From Physcomitrium patens (taxonomy: Eukaryota > Streptophyta > Bryopsida > Funariales > Funariaceae): a DNA stretch of 64,000 nt. The position numbers and the translations under genes were made by a program. Shown one piece after another: positions 47,730 to 60,570 of this stretch. Numbering within the stretch: the stretch's first letter is position 1; each line of letters starts with the position of its first letter. The DNA lies in NCBI RefSeq assembly GCF_000002425.4, contig NC_037271.1, positions 2,983,404 to 3,047,403 on the forward strand. The letters run 5' to 3'. The notes below the pieces were generated by a model. That model ran no database searches, was not told the origin of the DNA, and saw only the letters and a program-made list of their open reading frames with translations.

Positions 47730-48863
47730 TAAACTCTAGAGTGGCTAAAGAAAGATTCCTTAATCGCATAGTTAGTGACACTTCTTTCCCTTCATTTGCC
47801 CACTTGGTAATGGACATTTGGAGAAAGCTTGTTTTGATGGGGAAAGCCCTAAACAATCATTTTTTAAATTTAATTTTATATTAATTATGCTATTTTGTTG
47901 TTGGTTAATTGGGTTGACTTTTTGTGTGGCATGACGTTTTAAGATATGGTTAGGAACAGTTGGAGTTGAAATGTGTCAGAAATTAATTGCTCAATGACAA
48001 TCCAACTTGTGTTTTTCAGTAATAAAAGTATGAGTTTTACCATGACATCCGTTTTTGTCTGAACACATTTTTGGGATTGTTAGTTCAACTTACATTTTGT
48101 TTTTCTTAGGATTACTTTTTAATCACATATTGTAGCATATTGAACTTAATATAAAATATGTGTGTATTAGTAATAAAAGAATTGTAAATAAATTTGAACT
48201 GTGGAAAAAAATAAGGATAACTTTGTTCCAAATTAAATTCTTTCCAAGCCATACATGTAAAACAAATATTGACATTGTTATGTTGATCAAAATAATATAT
48301 AAACATTTTAAAATTTTAAAATAATTATTAATGGCTTGAAACTTAATACGTAAGTCACTATTTTTTTTAAAATATATACATACATATATACATACACTAA
48401 ATTATACCAAAATATCATCAAATTATATAATTAAAAAAATTTTATTATTTGAATATTTATTGATTTGTAAGTTTAAAACTTTAAACATATAGATATTTTA
48501 GGCATCTATTTTTATAAAATTATATTTCAAATAACAAAAAATGCCATCTAGATAAAATAAGTGTATTTGTTTTGAATATTAAAAAGCTAATAGAATCTAT
48601 AAGCATACATTTTAAAATTACATATGAAAAATATATTACTTTAAGTGACATATTTAAATAAATAAGATTATAATTTAAATATGGCTGTTATAAATATATC
48701 TTTTGAACAACCAATTTTAATAACAATGTAAGAAAAAATATTGAAAATAACGAAAAAGAAAGAAAAAAATATTAACAAATGAAATAACATCAAGGTGTTA
48801 TAAATTTATTTTTTATTATTTAATTTTCTAAGTTACGGAGATTCCAAAGATAGATAATAATTC

Positions 48864-48898
<35 letters not shown>

Positions 48899-48915
48899 AA
48901 AAATATAAAACTATC

Positions 48916-48957
<42 letters not shown>

Positions 48958-49450
48958 GATAGTTTTATATTTTTAAAGGATATTATAATAAATTCTATAA
49001 TCATACTATATAAGATTTTATGGACCTTTATACAAAAATTATAGATGGTATGCCAAATTTTTACTTAAAACATTACTTAGATGTGTTTCTTCCAAATTTC
49101 AAATTTATATTGAGTACATATACATTTACATGTGTATATTATTGTTTTTATTGTGTATATTATTATTTTTATTTTTTTATTATTTTAATAATTATTGAAG
49201 TTTTAAAAAATAGATATTAAAGCTTAAACCAAAATATTATTATAAAAATTGAGGTATATTTTTTGATAGAAAGATCAACATTAAATTGTGGTAGTTAAAT
49301 GTAAATAACCTCTTTGTAAGTAAGGTCTAACTAGGATGTTCGACAAATATCCAAAAAAGATTAATCAAAAATATAAGAATATCAACTAAAGATTTGCAAT
49401 ACAATTGAACATGTTTAGTACATGAAGTATTATATAATATTAAAAACAAA
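47730..49450. other. AT-rich intergenic DNA with (TA)n tracts
   Basis: No genes were seen. It contains (TA)n runs at about 48866-48896 and within the palindrome at 48898-48975. Confidence 0.6.
48898..48975. repeat. perfect palindrome: 23-bp arms around (TA)n
   Basis: TAAAAATATAAAACTATCAT continues to 48920 and its exact reverse complement occupies 48953-48975; the (TA)n between them is itself self-complementary. The whole 78 bp can form one hairpin or cruciform. Confidence 0.85.
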
Positions 49451-49459
49451 ACTATAGTA

Positions 49460-50030
49460 CTTAAATTTTAAACGAAGTTAAAGAGCCTATACATGTAAAA
49501 ATTCTTGACAATTCAATTCTATCCAAAAACAATAACTACACACTTTGCAAATGAAGAAAAGTTGAAGTATCATGAAATACTTAATATTATTAGTATAATT
49601 ATTTATAGGCTTACAAATATAGAATTAAAATTTGATGATTATAAGATTATTTTATTTTATTTTATTGAGATTATTGTCTATATCTTATGAGCATATAGTT
49701 ACAATTATGTTATATGGAAATGATACAATAGAACTTAACAATGTCATTATAACTATGTTGTGTACTGAAATAAAGAACAAATTAAACTATGAAGACAAAT
49801 ATCTGATAGTTATATGTAGAGTGATAGATCAAAGATCTAACAAGGATAGGTTATGGTAAAATTTGAATCTAAGATAAACAAAAAGACTAGCAAATTGAAG
49901 TGTTCTTATTATTCAAAGTAATGACATATTAAACAAGATTGTCAAAAAGCAAATAAAGAACCACAAAAAAAGACAAAAGTTATTCCTTTGGTAATTCACA
50001 TAGAGATAGAGATTGAATTTAATAGAAAAT
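49460..50030 (+). pseudogene. copia gag fragment
   Basis: The plus-strand frames read LMLYGNDTIELNNVIITMLC (after a shifted gag N-part), then a degraded zinc knuckle CSYYSK..HIKQDC in which the second Cys is lost. The order and spacing match the C-terminal half of copia gag. The fragment stops near 50030-50060 where a minus-strand gypsy fragment begins. Confidence 0.65.
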
Positions 50031-50202
50031 AATACAACTTATAATATAATATAAATAAATACAATGTTTTTTTTTTTTTTTGAAATTAATCATATTATTA
50101 AATTTAATTGATCTTGATTGATGGATTAGATTTATATGGTTGTGAACATAAAATCTTTAAAATCAAAAAATATATTATATTTTTTATAAGAGTTATTTTG
50201 TT

Positions 50203-50493
50203 TTATATATTTTTTTTATTAAATATTTTATTTAATATATTATTTATAAATAATCTATAATAGTAATAAATATTTTCAAAAAATATTTTAGCTATTGCTT
50301 CACATGTAATAGTCTTTGTATATAGTACAAAATATTTCATATTGGTGAAATGACCTACTATTTTAAATATAAAGATACATGAATTTAAAATTGAAAGATC
50401 AATATTATAGTCTATAGAAATATTAAAAATAAATAAATAAATAAATAAAAAACATAGAATTTTTTTACATATGTGGTGGTTTGAAAAATCCAA
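50203..50493 (-). pseudogene. gypsy integrase core, open 96-codon piece
   Basis: This is the longest uninterrupted coding remnant of the minus-strand gypsy copy. It begins in the zinc-region-to-core linker and includes an ISIDYNIDL stretch corresponding to the first catalytic Asp region, followed by the beta-strand and helix pattern of the rve fold. It ends before the second catalytic Asp and the Glu. Confidence 0.65.
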
Positions 50494-51349
50494 AAGATTT
50501 GTGACGAGGAGTTTTTGGTCTTAAACAAATATCACATGATTATACAAAGTCTTTAACTACCTTCCACACTTGAAGCCATCAAATGGATTCACTTGATTGA
50601 GCTTGCTTAAAAAAAGTTGTATCAACAATCAATATTAATTTCATTTCTCAAAGATAAAATTGCTCTAGCTTCAAAAATAATATTTGTTATTGGTTAAAGT
50701 TGTATTTCCTTCTTTTGATTCAAGATAAGAATATCTATAAAAGGCTTTTGGAAAAAATTGTTACTCTTTTGATTAATACATGATCTTAAATTTAAATCTT
50801 AACAAAAACATGTTCTAATAGGCTTGGCAACAATTTAGAACATATAAAAACATAAAATATTAGAGGTTCTTTTTATTTGTATAAACATAAATTAGATTAG
50901 AAGTGCATTTGAGTTAATAGTGTCATTCCTAAAATGAATCCACCATTATAAAAAGTTCTTTGTTGTAGATCTTATAATTAATCTTAGTTGTTGAAGTGTT
51001 TTGGGAATGAAAAGCTATTGAGTGAAGTTTTTCATTTACTCCTATTTGTGACAATACTAAATCTAACAAAAAGTCTAATAGATCCTTGATAATTATAGCA
51101 TCTATAATTTTTTATATTATTTCGATAATAAATAATTTTAATATATCTACAATTCAAATTAGAAGAAGGTAATTTGCAGCCTCTAATATTCAATAAAAAA
51201 AATTTACAAAGAAAGATAGTTTAATTTTTTTAAGAAAAAAAATTTTAAAAAATATTAATTTAAGATAAATAGTCTACAATCTTCAAAGCACGATAAAAAA
51301 AAATTAAATATAATCCACTCACTTCTAGAAAAAATAAAAATAAAAAATT

Positions 51350-51830
51350 AACACTCTTGTCAAACTATCAATGACATAAATCACAAACAACCAAAAGGAT
51401 AATACATTCTTTTGTTACTAAAAAAATAGATAATTACTCAAAAATAATATAATATTAAAACTAAAATAACTTTTATTACAAAAAAAAACACTAGAGATTC
51501 TTGAAATAATTTTAAAAACAAATTTTTTTTTAATAAGAATAAAGAAAACTTTACTCTTATTTCTATACATGCTATCTAACTAGAAGCAATGTGGCAACAT
51601 TCTATAGGACCTTTAGTACGTGTCTAACTTGCAAGTCAAGTTTTACATGTGTGCTACATGGCAAACTTTTACTAAATATGACCAACTTGTTGACCAAATT
51701 TTTAATCTAATAATCACTTACAAATACACATAAAGTCAAATCTATGTCTATGAAGCATTTAAGAAGCTTTCTACAAGATATTATCAAATCCACTTACTTC
51801 TACTTACTTCTACTTAATTCTACCTATCTC
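51350..51830 (-). repeat. gypsy-family LTR, minus orientation
   Basis: The reverse complement aligns with the LTRs at 23171 and 32362: TTTGATAATATCTTGTAGAA, AAGCTTCTTAAATG, CTTGCAAGTTAGACACGT, GGTCCTATAGAATGTTG and CTTCTAGTTAGATAGCATGT. It is adjoined by the matching leader and integrase sequence of the same family. Confidence 0.7.
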
Positions 51831-51839
51831 TTTTAAATT

Positions 51840-52304
51840 TAGGTAAATATGTATATCAATGATAATTCTTTGAAAATCTCTAAGGTGTATAAAATCTTTA
51901 ATAACTCAAATTGATAAATTTTAATAATGTATATTAATGAATAATCCAAATGAGTAAATATAAAAGATAATTTAGTGAATTTATGTGGTATTTTTTATAA
52001 AATAAAAATTTAAAAAAACTTACAAATTATAAAAATATCATAGATAGGTAAACTTGAAAAAATTAGATAATTATTTGATAATCTTACTAATAAAAATTTC
52101 TGAATAAGTTCAACCTATATATATTTAAATACCAACAAGATAGTTCTTTTGTGTTATTTATTTTATTAGATTTTTTTCTTGAGTAGAAACTTTATATAAT
52201 TTTTTTTTATTTAATTTAATATTACATACATGATTTTCTAACTATATTTTATATAAGATTAAGAATTTATTTTTATAGATGTATTATATGATAGGTAATG
52301 TATG

Positions 52305-52343
<39 letters not shown>

Positions 52344-55300
52344 AATTTAATAAATTGATTATTTTAAATTATTTTGAATTCTTAATTATAATATATTTTA
52401 ATTTTCATATTTTTTTAAATTTTTAATTTTTAATTTAGCATATAGAATTTAAATTTTAACTTTAATTATTTAAAAAAGAATAATAATATTTTTTTAGCTT
52501 TTCTTGCAAAGATATTAATTTGGATACTTTACAGCTTTTACAACCTAAATATTATGCAATCGAAAACAAAATAATAAACTTATAAAAGTTATTTATAAAT
52601 TATAGGATTGTTTTACTAAATTTTAATTAAATACATAATTCACTTAGATTCTTTTATTATATTCTAAATTTCGGAACTTTTAAAAAATAATGTATGAGAT
52701 ATTATAAATTCTCCCCAAATAGGACATACATTGTACTAATATACTCTTTGGAACCTTTATGAAAAGGGATTATAAGTAGCATATAAGTTTTTTATATATA
52801 AGTATAACATTATATATACTTTTTAATGAAACATTTTTCCTATGCCTAATCTTGGTCTTAACCTTAATGAAGAAACTAATTAAATCTTTAACTTTTGAAT
52901 ATAAATGATTATAAAAATTGATTTAATTTTATTTTTAAATTAGCATCTTTGAACTCTTTAAAATGTTTTTTTTAATTTTTTTTAAAAATCAAATAGTAGA
53001 ATTGCATATTTTTGTTTTATCTTTGTTTGGCATAAATGTTCAATTATTCTCTTACATATGAGCAATTTTGGCAAAGAACTTGTATTTTTTTTTAATTTTT
53101 TTTTCTAAATTATAAATAGAAGTTGGATTACATTTACAAATATTTTTCAAATTTTATATTATATTTTAATCATAATATTTTTATAGTTTCAATCAAAGTA
53201 ATGTATTTTATTTTGGTAGTAAATTTTTATTTGATAATTAAGCATTATTTTGTCTTTCAGCTGGTTAAAATCTTGATTAAATGAATCTTTCTAAATGCAA
53301 AAATTCCTTCATTTTGTCTTAAAACATACAGATAAGGATAATATCTTTAAGTTGGCACTTGAATAACCTATTTTAGAAGATGCTTAGAACAAATCTAATT
53401 TCCTCGATTGTGTTTGAATTTAAAAGTATGCTATCTAACATTTAAACAATTTTTTGTTAAAATAATAATGTGATTCATATTAAAAACCTTACTTTTGTTT
53501 TAACCATTTTTTATAGATACATTAAAATATATATATATATATCTTAAAGGTTGTTATGTGTTTTTGGATAAGTTTAGAAATTATCAAAAAAAAAAAATCA
53601 ATTATGAATTCTTAAAATAATAAGATATCATATTGTTAAATTTAATTGTGTCTTAGAGTTTGTCTTATATTTTATCTTCAGATTTTACATAACTCAAAAA
53701 ATAAGTATAGTTAATATAATAATAAATAATTCAGCATAAATTGTTGTCAACACTTTTGTAATGTTGCTCTAAAGAATATTATATCTGAGTACATTTATAT
53801 GTATAGATCATTGATTTTGAAAATATTTTTAATATAAATATTAAATCCAAATAAACAAACAATTACTAAGCATGTTACAAAAATATTGTAGATAAACTTA
53901 AAATACATATTTTGGATATAAGTTTTTACAATAAATTCTTGAAAACGCCAATTTTATTAGAAAGAATTATAATTCCACTTATTTATACAAAAAAAAATTA
54001 GAAATGTGCTACCTAATATATCTTTTAAATAGACATATTTGAACCATACATCTTCTTTTTCATTCCGATTGACGTTCTGTCACATCTTGTTAATTTTCAA
54101 AGTAGACTAGATTGTGGATGATTATAGTTTAGTAGTTTGAAATTTTCTTATTTAGAGAAAAATCATGCTAAAATTAATTTATTAAAATAGTACCAAAAAA
54201 ATAAAATTACAATATTTTCTCTAAACGTTTTCCAGAAAACTTTCAGTAAACTATATAACTATTAAGCATTTTTAGATCTGATCATTTTTTGATTGATAGA
54301 CTAGATTGATATTCCTATATTTAAATACTGTAATTAAGAAATAAAATAATTATAAAAAATATTTTTTAAATAAATAATTTTACAAGTTTTTATGTTATTT
54401 AACATTACATAAATTGAGGATTGTAAAAAAATAAAATAAATAAATAACAAACAAACAAACAAACAAACAAACAAACAAAAAATCTTCATAAGATTAGTTC
54501 ATTAAAAAGCATGTTAAGGAATTTTTGTGGAGGGATTTAATGAAGTAATAGCAATATGCAAAGAGAAATTCAACAATATGTATGAATTTCATACAAATAC
54601 TATCTCATTTTTTTAAAAGTTACTTCTTATGTATTATTATTTTATATTTTTTATATTTTTTACATAATTTTTAGCCAATTAAAAGTTGGTAATATTTTAA
54701 CGTCTTATTCTAAAAATAGAAAAAGAAAATAGAAAGATATAAATATTTGATAATATAATATAAAAAATAATTTAAACATATTTTTATTAGACTTGTTATA
54801 AATTCTATTAAGAATATTATTAAGATATATTTTTTATATAGTGACCTCAATAAATGTATTCAAATGAAAAAGTAAAAGAAAAAGAAAAAAGTATAAATAT
54901 ATTTTTTTAAATTTTATATTTATTTTTTAGAACAAATCCTGATAAAGATTTTAAATTATAAATTTTTTAAAAAAGAATTATGGTTTTGCTTTCATTTTAT
55001 TTATATTTTATACTTATTTCAATTTAATAAATAAAAAATTCTTTAATATTTTTTTATGTAGGTTGTTATAAAAATTCAAAAAGAATAATATTTTCTTATA
55101 TTTTGAATTTCTTTCAAACAAAGAATTAAGTTTAAATTTAAATTACCTAAAATATTGCTGTGTTAAATTTTTATCAACCATTACGTTTATTTCTTAAAAT
55201 ATTTTCAATTATTATATTTAGATCTTATAATTCAATTACTAAAACAAACTTCATTTGTACAAAAACATATACGCAGACATACACAAACACATCCACTCAC

Positions 55301-55597
55301 ATACTTATATATATATATACTAAGATTTACTTTTGGTTCTTAGCTTGATGCAATATTTGGGTCTGCTCTTTCATGATCAAAATCGAAGTTGAATAATTTT
55401 AAAAAATCAAGGATATTTTCATAGTTTATTAATATCTGTTTTAAAATTTTAAAAATAATTTAATTAAAATTTAAAAATGAACAAACATTTATGGAGTTTG
55501 TTATTTCCACAAAACAATGCAATAAAATAAAACTGATTAAATTTAATAAATATAACTAAAATGTGATTATTTATAAAGAAATTAATTCATATCTAAA

Positions 55598-55637
<40 letters not shown>

Positions 55638-56169
55638 TAAATCTATTTCTATTAACAACATATTATCAACTACTACCACAAAAACTGTTAACAACTTTGT
55701 TACATAAATCATTGTGGACTAGTTTAGAAGTAAACATTATTACTAAATTGATAAAAAAAAAAAAAAAAAAAAAAAAAAGTCAAATATCTATTATTTTAAC
55801 TATATGTTAACTAATGACATCTTTTTTTTTTCCTTATAACAAGAGAAAGTTTGTATAATCATTTAATTTATGATAACAATTGTTTAACAAAAATTGAAAT
55901 AAATAATAATAATAAATATTATAAGTTAAATTATCAAAAAATACAACATGTGATTTAGATGCTTTAATATAAATTAAATTTTAAAATAATTATATAAATA
56001 AAAAACTAAATTAATTATATGAATAAAGAAATTAAATAATTATATAAATAAAATTTATAAAATTATGTCAATTAAATTTTACTGAAATTATAGTATCTTT
56101 TGATGAACATATTTTAGAATGATTATTTTCTTTAATTTGGCTAGTTACAAAATATGATAGTGTAATAGT

Positions 56170-56203
<34 letters not shown>

Positions 56204-56590
56204 TATATATTTTATTTTACACCATAACCATTAAAAGCTAAAGTACATTTTTATATAAATTTTAGAATTGAACACATGACATAACTATATTTTATATCTT
56301 TAAAAAAAAATCCTTAACTCTATATTATAAAGTATATACTTCTATAACTAAAATAGTGAACCTTTCACTTATTTTTTTTGCAAAATTATTTTAGTCTCAA
56401 TTTTGTGATATTTTTTTTATAATTAAAAAAATCGAATGCAAGTCGTGAGATTACTTGATAATTAAAATCTTAGTATGACATGTATTAATCGAATTTGCAA
56501 AAGACCCAAAAAAATAACTCGTAGTTAAGCTCATATTATTTTCATTAAATCTATGAATTTATATATACATAATAACATTGATATTTAATT
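51840..56590. other. AT-rich intergenic DNA, no gene seen
   Basis: Composition is extremely AT-rich. It contains (TA)n near 52308-52337, 55601-55632 and 56172-56202, (AAAC)n at 54447-54480 and poly-A at about 55747-55778. No gene, RNA gene or retroelement domain could be supported. Confidence 0.6.
54447..54480. repeat. (AAAC)n microsatellite
   Basis: About eight perfect AAAC units end in a short poly-A. Confidence 0.85.
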
Positions 56591-56599
56591 ATTTTAATA

Positions 56600-57740
56600 G
56601 ATTTACAATAAAAAGGGAGGGGGGGAATGAAGTAACGAGGGGCTCGTGCCCCAGCCCGGCCAGCATGTGCGACAACACACGTGGACTCCGAGATCCGCCC
56701 TGCTGGCAGTGCGGGAATCTTCTGCAGCTTTTAGAACTAGGTTTTTAGAAGCGAAGCAAGTAATTAGGGTTTCCTTCCATGCCTCGAAGACGGGGAAGGT
56801 TTCTTCTATGCCTTGCAGAGGGGGAGGGAAGGAGGACATGCCCTGCCATGCCTGATCTTCTCGGGGCTTTCGGACGCCAGCCACAGAAAATTTTCATGGC
56901 GGAGCTTCTCCAACGTTCGTCATGGTCACGGGATTCGGCGACGCCAATCGGGTTCCAGACCCGGATAGGGCGGATGCCACCAAATAATAAGCCAAAAGCC
57001 GTGAATCACTTTTGTCCCGGAGCGGAACAGAACTATCCGCTTCGCCCTACTGGACGCTGCAAACCAGGCAATCATTCAACGCTTTGAATCTCGCGAATAG
57101 TGCATCTTTTCCTAGGGGAAGGGGGGGCTTTATCGGGCATGGATGACGAGTAGGGGCAGTGGGCAGTGCAGACGCAGCTCCACACCTGCGAGACTAGTTT
57201 TTCCCCAGAAGCAATGCGGAGAGCGTGAAAGTGAATGGAGCCGAAGCCGGTTTACACCCACGCCTACCCCGATTACAATGCCGGTGCCGGACGCGGGGGA
57301 ATAGACATATCCTCCTCCCCATGAGAGAAGCTGTGTTCTCGTAGCGAAGCCTTGTCGGCGGGTAGCCGCGAGCTCGCGATTTAAAACACCTAGAAGGAGG
57401 ACGACTTCGTAACTGGGTTGCCACTTACAGAAGAAGTGTGAGCTTGGCATCGACCCTTCTCCATCAATCAGTAATGACGACGACGACGACGAACACGACG
57501 ATAAAGATAAAGGTGGCGACTGTAAAGCCGACGAATGTCCACCGGTCACGACGAGTTCAGCCTCTTCACTCGCGCTGTGGGCACCGCTCGGCGAATGGCT
57601 CAGAGCTGGCCTGCAAGCTCCATGCAAGGAGTTTGAGGCGTGGGGAACAAAGCGTTCGAGGGGAGACGTGCGAATGATTCGAACTTGATATTTGTGTGTG
57701 TAGGTGTTTCTCTTCACAAACTGTGGCTTATAATAGATTT
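56600..57740 (+). pseudogene. GC-rich island with broken protein-like frames (probable decayed gene)
   Basis: Composition is sharply above the surrounding AT-rich DNA. On the plus strand a frame beginning MEPKPVYTHAYPDYNAGAG (about 57237) is broken by TGA, TAA and TAG codons up to VTGLPLTEE. A shifted frame then continues from about 57420 with CELGIDPSPSIS, an Asp-rich run encoded by a (GAC)n repeat (about 57477-57493), and about 50 more residues to a stop near 57688. An earlier stop-broken frame (about 56920-57110) reads VTGFGDANRVPDPDRADATK. A 204-codon minus frame (57130-57744) also exists but is Ser/Leu-biased and looks antisense. The family is not recognised. Confidence 0.35.
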
Positions 57741-57749
57741 GCACCCATA

Positions 57750-59790
57750 ATCCAGAAAATAGGTTAAATGACTCAAATCAGAATCTGAAAATAGTGTTCA
57801 GGGTTGTGTATTGCATTTCTTTTCATAGCATGTTGTATTTTTACATCTCTTTGGTTACAGAATACCTTTATTTTCTTGTTTCTTTTTATCATATTTGCAT
57901 TGCATCTTGACGTGTATTGACCATGATTTCAAAACTACAAAAAAAATATGTATTTAAATATACATATTTTTATTTTTTAGGAGAGCTTGGTTCAAACATT
58001 GCATCAAATATTGCGTAATTATTTCATTATTTTTATTATTATTAATGTTATTTAAATTTAATGACACAGCCTTCTTGATTATTTAAGTGAACAAAAATAT
58101 ATAAAAATAAAATAAGTTAATGACTTATTATTTATGAAAAAAAGTAATGGTTTTTAGACATACATTGGTTTTGCAAGTGTTCTTAGATGTATCATGTGGC
58201 TGTAATAAAATAAATAAAAATAAAATAACAACAACAAATTTATTGTAATTTTCCTAAGTCTAAAAAGTTTATAATAAAAGTGTCCTGAAACTTAAAATCT
58301 TGTCTTGCAAAACTTTGGCTTTTAGAAAGATTCTACATAATCTTTATATTAGTTAATGTACTTGCAATAAATACTAAAATTATTATTAATCTTATATACT
58401 CATCTCTTGAATTTCAAGCTTGATTCAATAATATCTAATCTCTTATACTTTTATGCTTAATAGAACCTAATTTGATTCTTTATTATCTTCAAAGTATTTG
58501 TCTAATTGAGTAATTTTTTATATTCTTAATCATACATGTGTTGGTTGTTTTTTGAGAATTTTGAGTGGGTATATACTCTTGCTACTATTTTTATTTCATT
58601 ATAATTTTAAGATACATACATACACAACATATTGTTAAAAGAAATTAACTTCTATGAATTGTATTACAAATTATGTGATAATGGATACAACTTATACAAC
58701 AATCAGTTGATTTGTGCTTTAGGAAAATATCTCTGTGCATTATATTTTACAAATTAATAATTGGTTTTTATAAGATTGGATCACATTATTCATAACAGTA
58801 TGTCATCATAAAAATAATTTTGGTTTGTTATTTTCTTGATCTCATTGAATGTTGAATCTCTTGCTGGTACCATATCTAATACCATGTTAATTTTTTAAAA
58901 TATTTATGGGTTTTCAAGCTTTTACATTATTGTTATTTAATTATTGGAAAAAAAAATTGAAGTCAAGAAGATGCTATTGCTTAATATTGAGGATTTGAAT
59001 TGATAATTTATAATTATCTTGAAATATATGAAGAAAATTTAAGTTTCCACACAAGGTTTAAGAGTGGGGTTGCAAAGTTGATTTGACAAATTTTGCTAAA
59101 TGTTTCATTTGTGTTTTAATTCGAATATATAATTGATTTCTTGATAGTAATATGATGTTTGGATACAAATAAATTATGTGGTTATCCAATTTTGCCAACT
59201 TATTAGAAAATCATGCTGTTCAATGATGCCATTCTTTTGGTTGGTTGAGCCAATTTGTTTTCTTACACCACCAGTATCTTCAATGATTTATGGTGTTTTA
59301 CTAATAGTTTTAAACATAATTATTATTTTTATTATAATTTAAGAAGTGTTGCCACAAGCTGCCATTCTTCAAGCTAAGTCCTACAACAAGTTTATTTTGA
59401 AAAAAATAATTTGAATATAATACATGATGATTTGCTGTATATAGCTTACATTACTTTAAGAAAATTATGAAATAATGACATTAACAAAAACACGTTTTAC
59501 CTTGAAAACAATAGTCTAAAAAAAGAAATAATATGTTAGAATAAAAATTTGGAATTTATTATAAAAAATACTCAGAACTTAAGATAGTATTTAGAAATAT
59601 TATACAATTCATACAGTAAAATATAAATAAATAAATAAATACCATCAAAAGCAATCTCTATTAAATGTTTGGAAAACTTGTACAAAAAAGAAAATTAAAA
59701 ATTAAAAAATTAAAAATCACTGCTGCATCTTTCAAATAAAGTGATTTTTTAGTTTCATAATCAGATAAAATTATATTGTATTGTTCCCTA

Positions 59791-59829
<39 letters not shown>

Positions 59830-60235
59830 AGTTACTTATCCTCAAATGCACCACTCCACTGTTAATTTATGGGAAAAAATAAAATGAAAAAAGGCTCCAT
59901 ACACTTATAAACAGGCATACATGCATTCTATTGAAGCTTTCAATCAGATATTTTAATAAAGATTGTAAAAATATAAATAAACACTTGTCATTTTTCATGT
60001 TCACAAAAAAAACATCTAACAATTTCTTGGTGCCTTAAAAATCTTTTGAAAGTTTTATGGATTATTTTAAAAAATCTACAACCTTTTGCAGTAAAAGATT
60101 GACCTGTTTGAACAATCCCAAAATAAAATAAAAAAAGAATAAGAAAAAGAAGAAGAAATAAAATTGTGGCCTATATAATCTAGACTTGCTGCAATTCTGG
60201 AAAGAAATAGTAAATATTTAAAGATAAAGATATAG
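57750..60235. other. AT-rich intergenic DNA, no gene seen
   Basis: No coding or RNA features were recognised. A (TA)n tract lies at about 59793-59825. Confidence 0.6.
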
Positions 60236-60238
60236 GTC

Positions 60239-60527
60239 ATGAAAGAAGGGAAAGGGACCTACAAACTTGGACGTTATGAGACTCAAAACAAATTCCAGGA
60301 CAGCCCCGATCTTGGTAAGTCCTGCCCGCTCAGAAAAAAGGGATTCAGCCGGGCAGGGCGGATAAAAAGAGAAAGGGCCATGGGCAGCAGGGACATGAGG
60401 CAGAATGGCGAATGTGCCCTTGTGTGTCTGTGCTCTGAGGTTTCATGTACCCACTTTGCTTTATGGTCTCCTCTTCAGTGTTCCCCATGTACTTCAGGAT
60501 CTAAATTGAATCTCACTTTAAGAATTC

Positions 60528-60570
<43 letters not shown>

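Larger units (their letters stand above)
50060..51830 (-). mobile_element. internally deleted Ty3/gypsy fragment, minus strand
   Basis: Read on the minus strand the order is LTR (about 51830-51350), a leader matching 23720-23850 of the other element, RNase H (about 51130-50720, with VLSQIGVNEKLHSIAFHSQN and KNL-YFMF), the integrase zinc region, then the integrase core (50493-50203, with IDLSILNSCIFIFKIVGHF and TKTITCEAIAKIFFENIY). Gag, protease and most RT are missing between leader and RNase H, so this is a deletion derivative. Its distal end is truncated against the copia gag fragment. Confidence 0.75.

Noticed and set aside
57130..57744. 204-codon minus-strand ORF
   Set aside because: Its Ser-rich run is the antisense of the (GAC)n repeat, and the plus-strand frames look more protein-like. 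No family features were seen.
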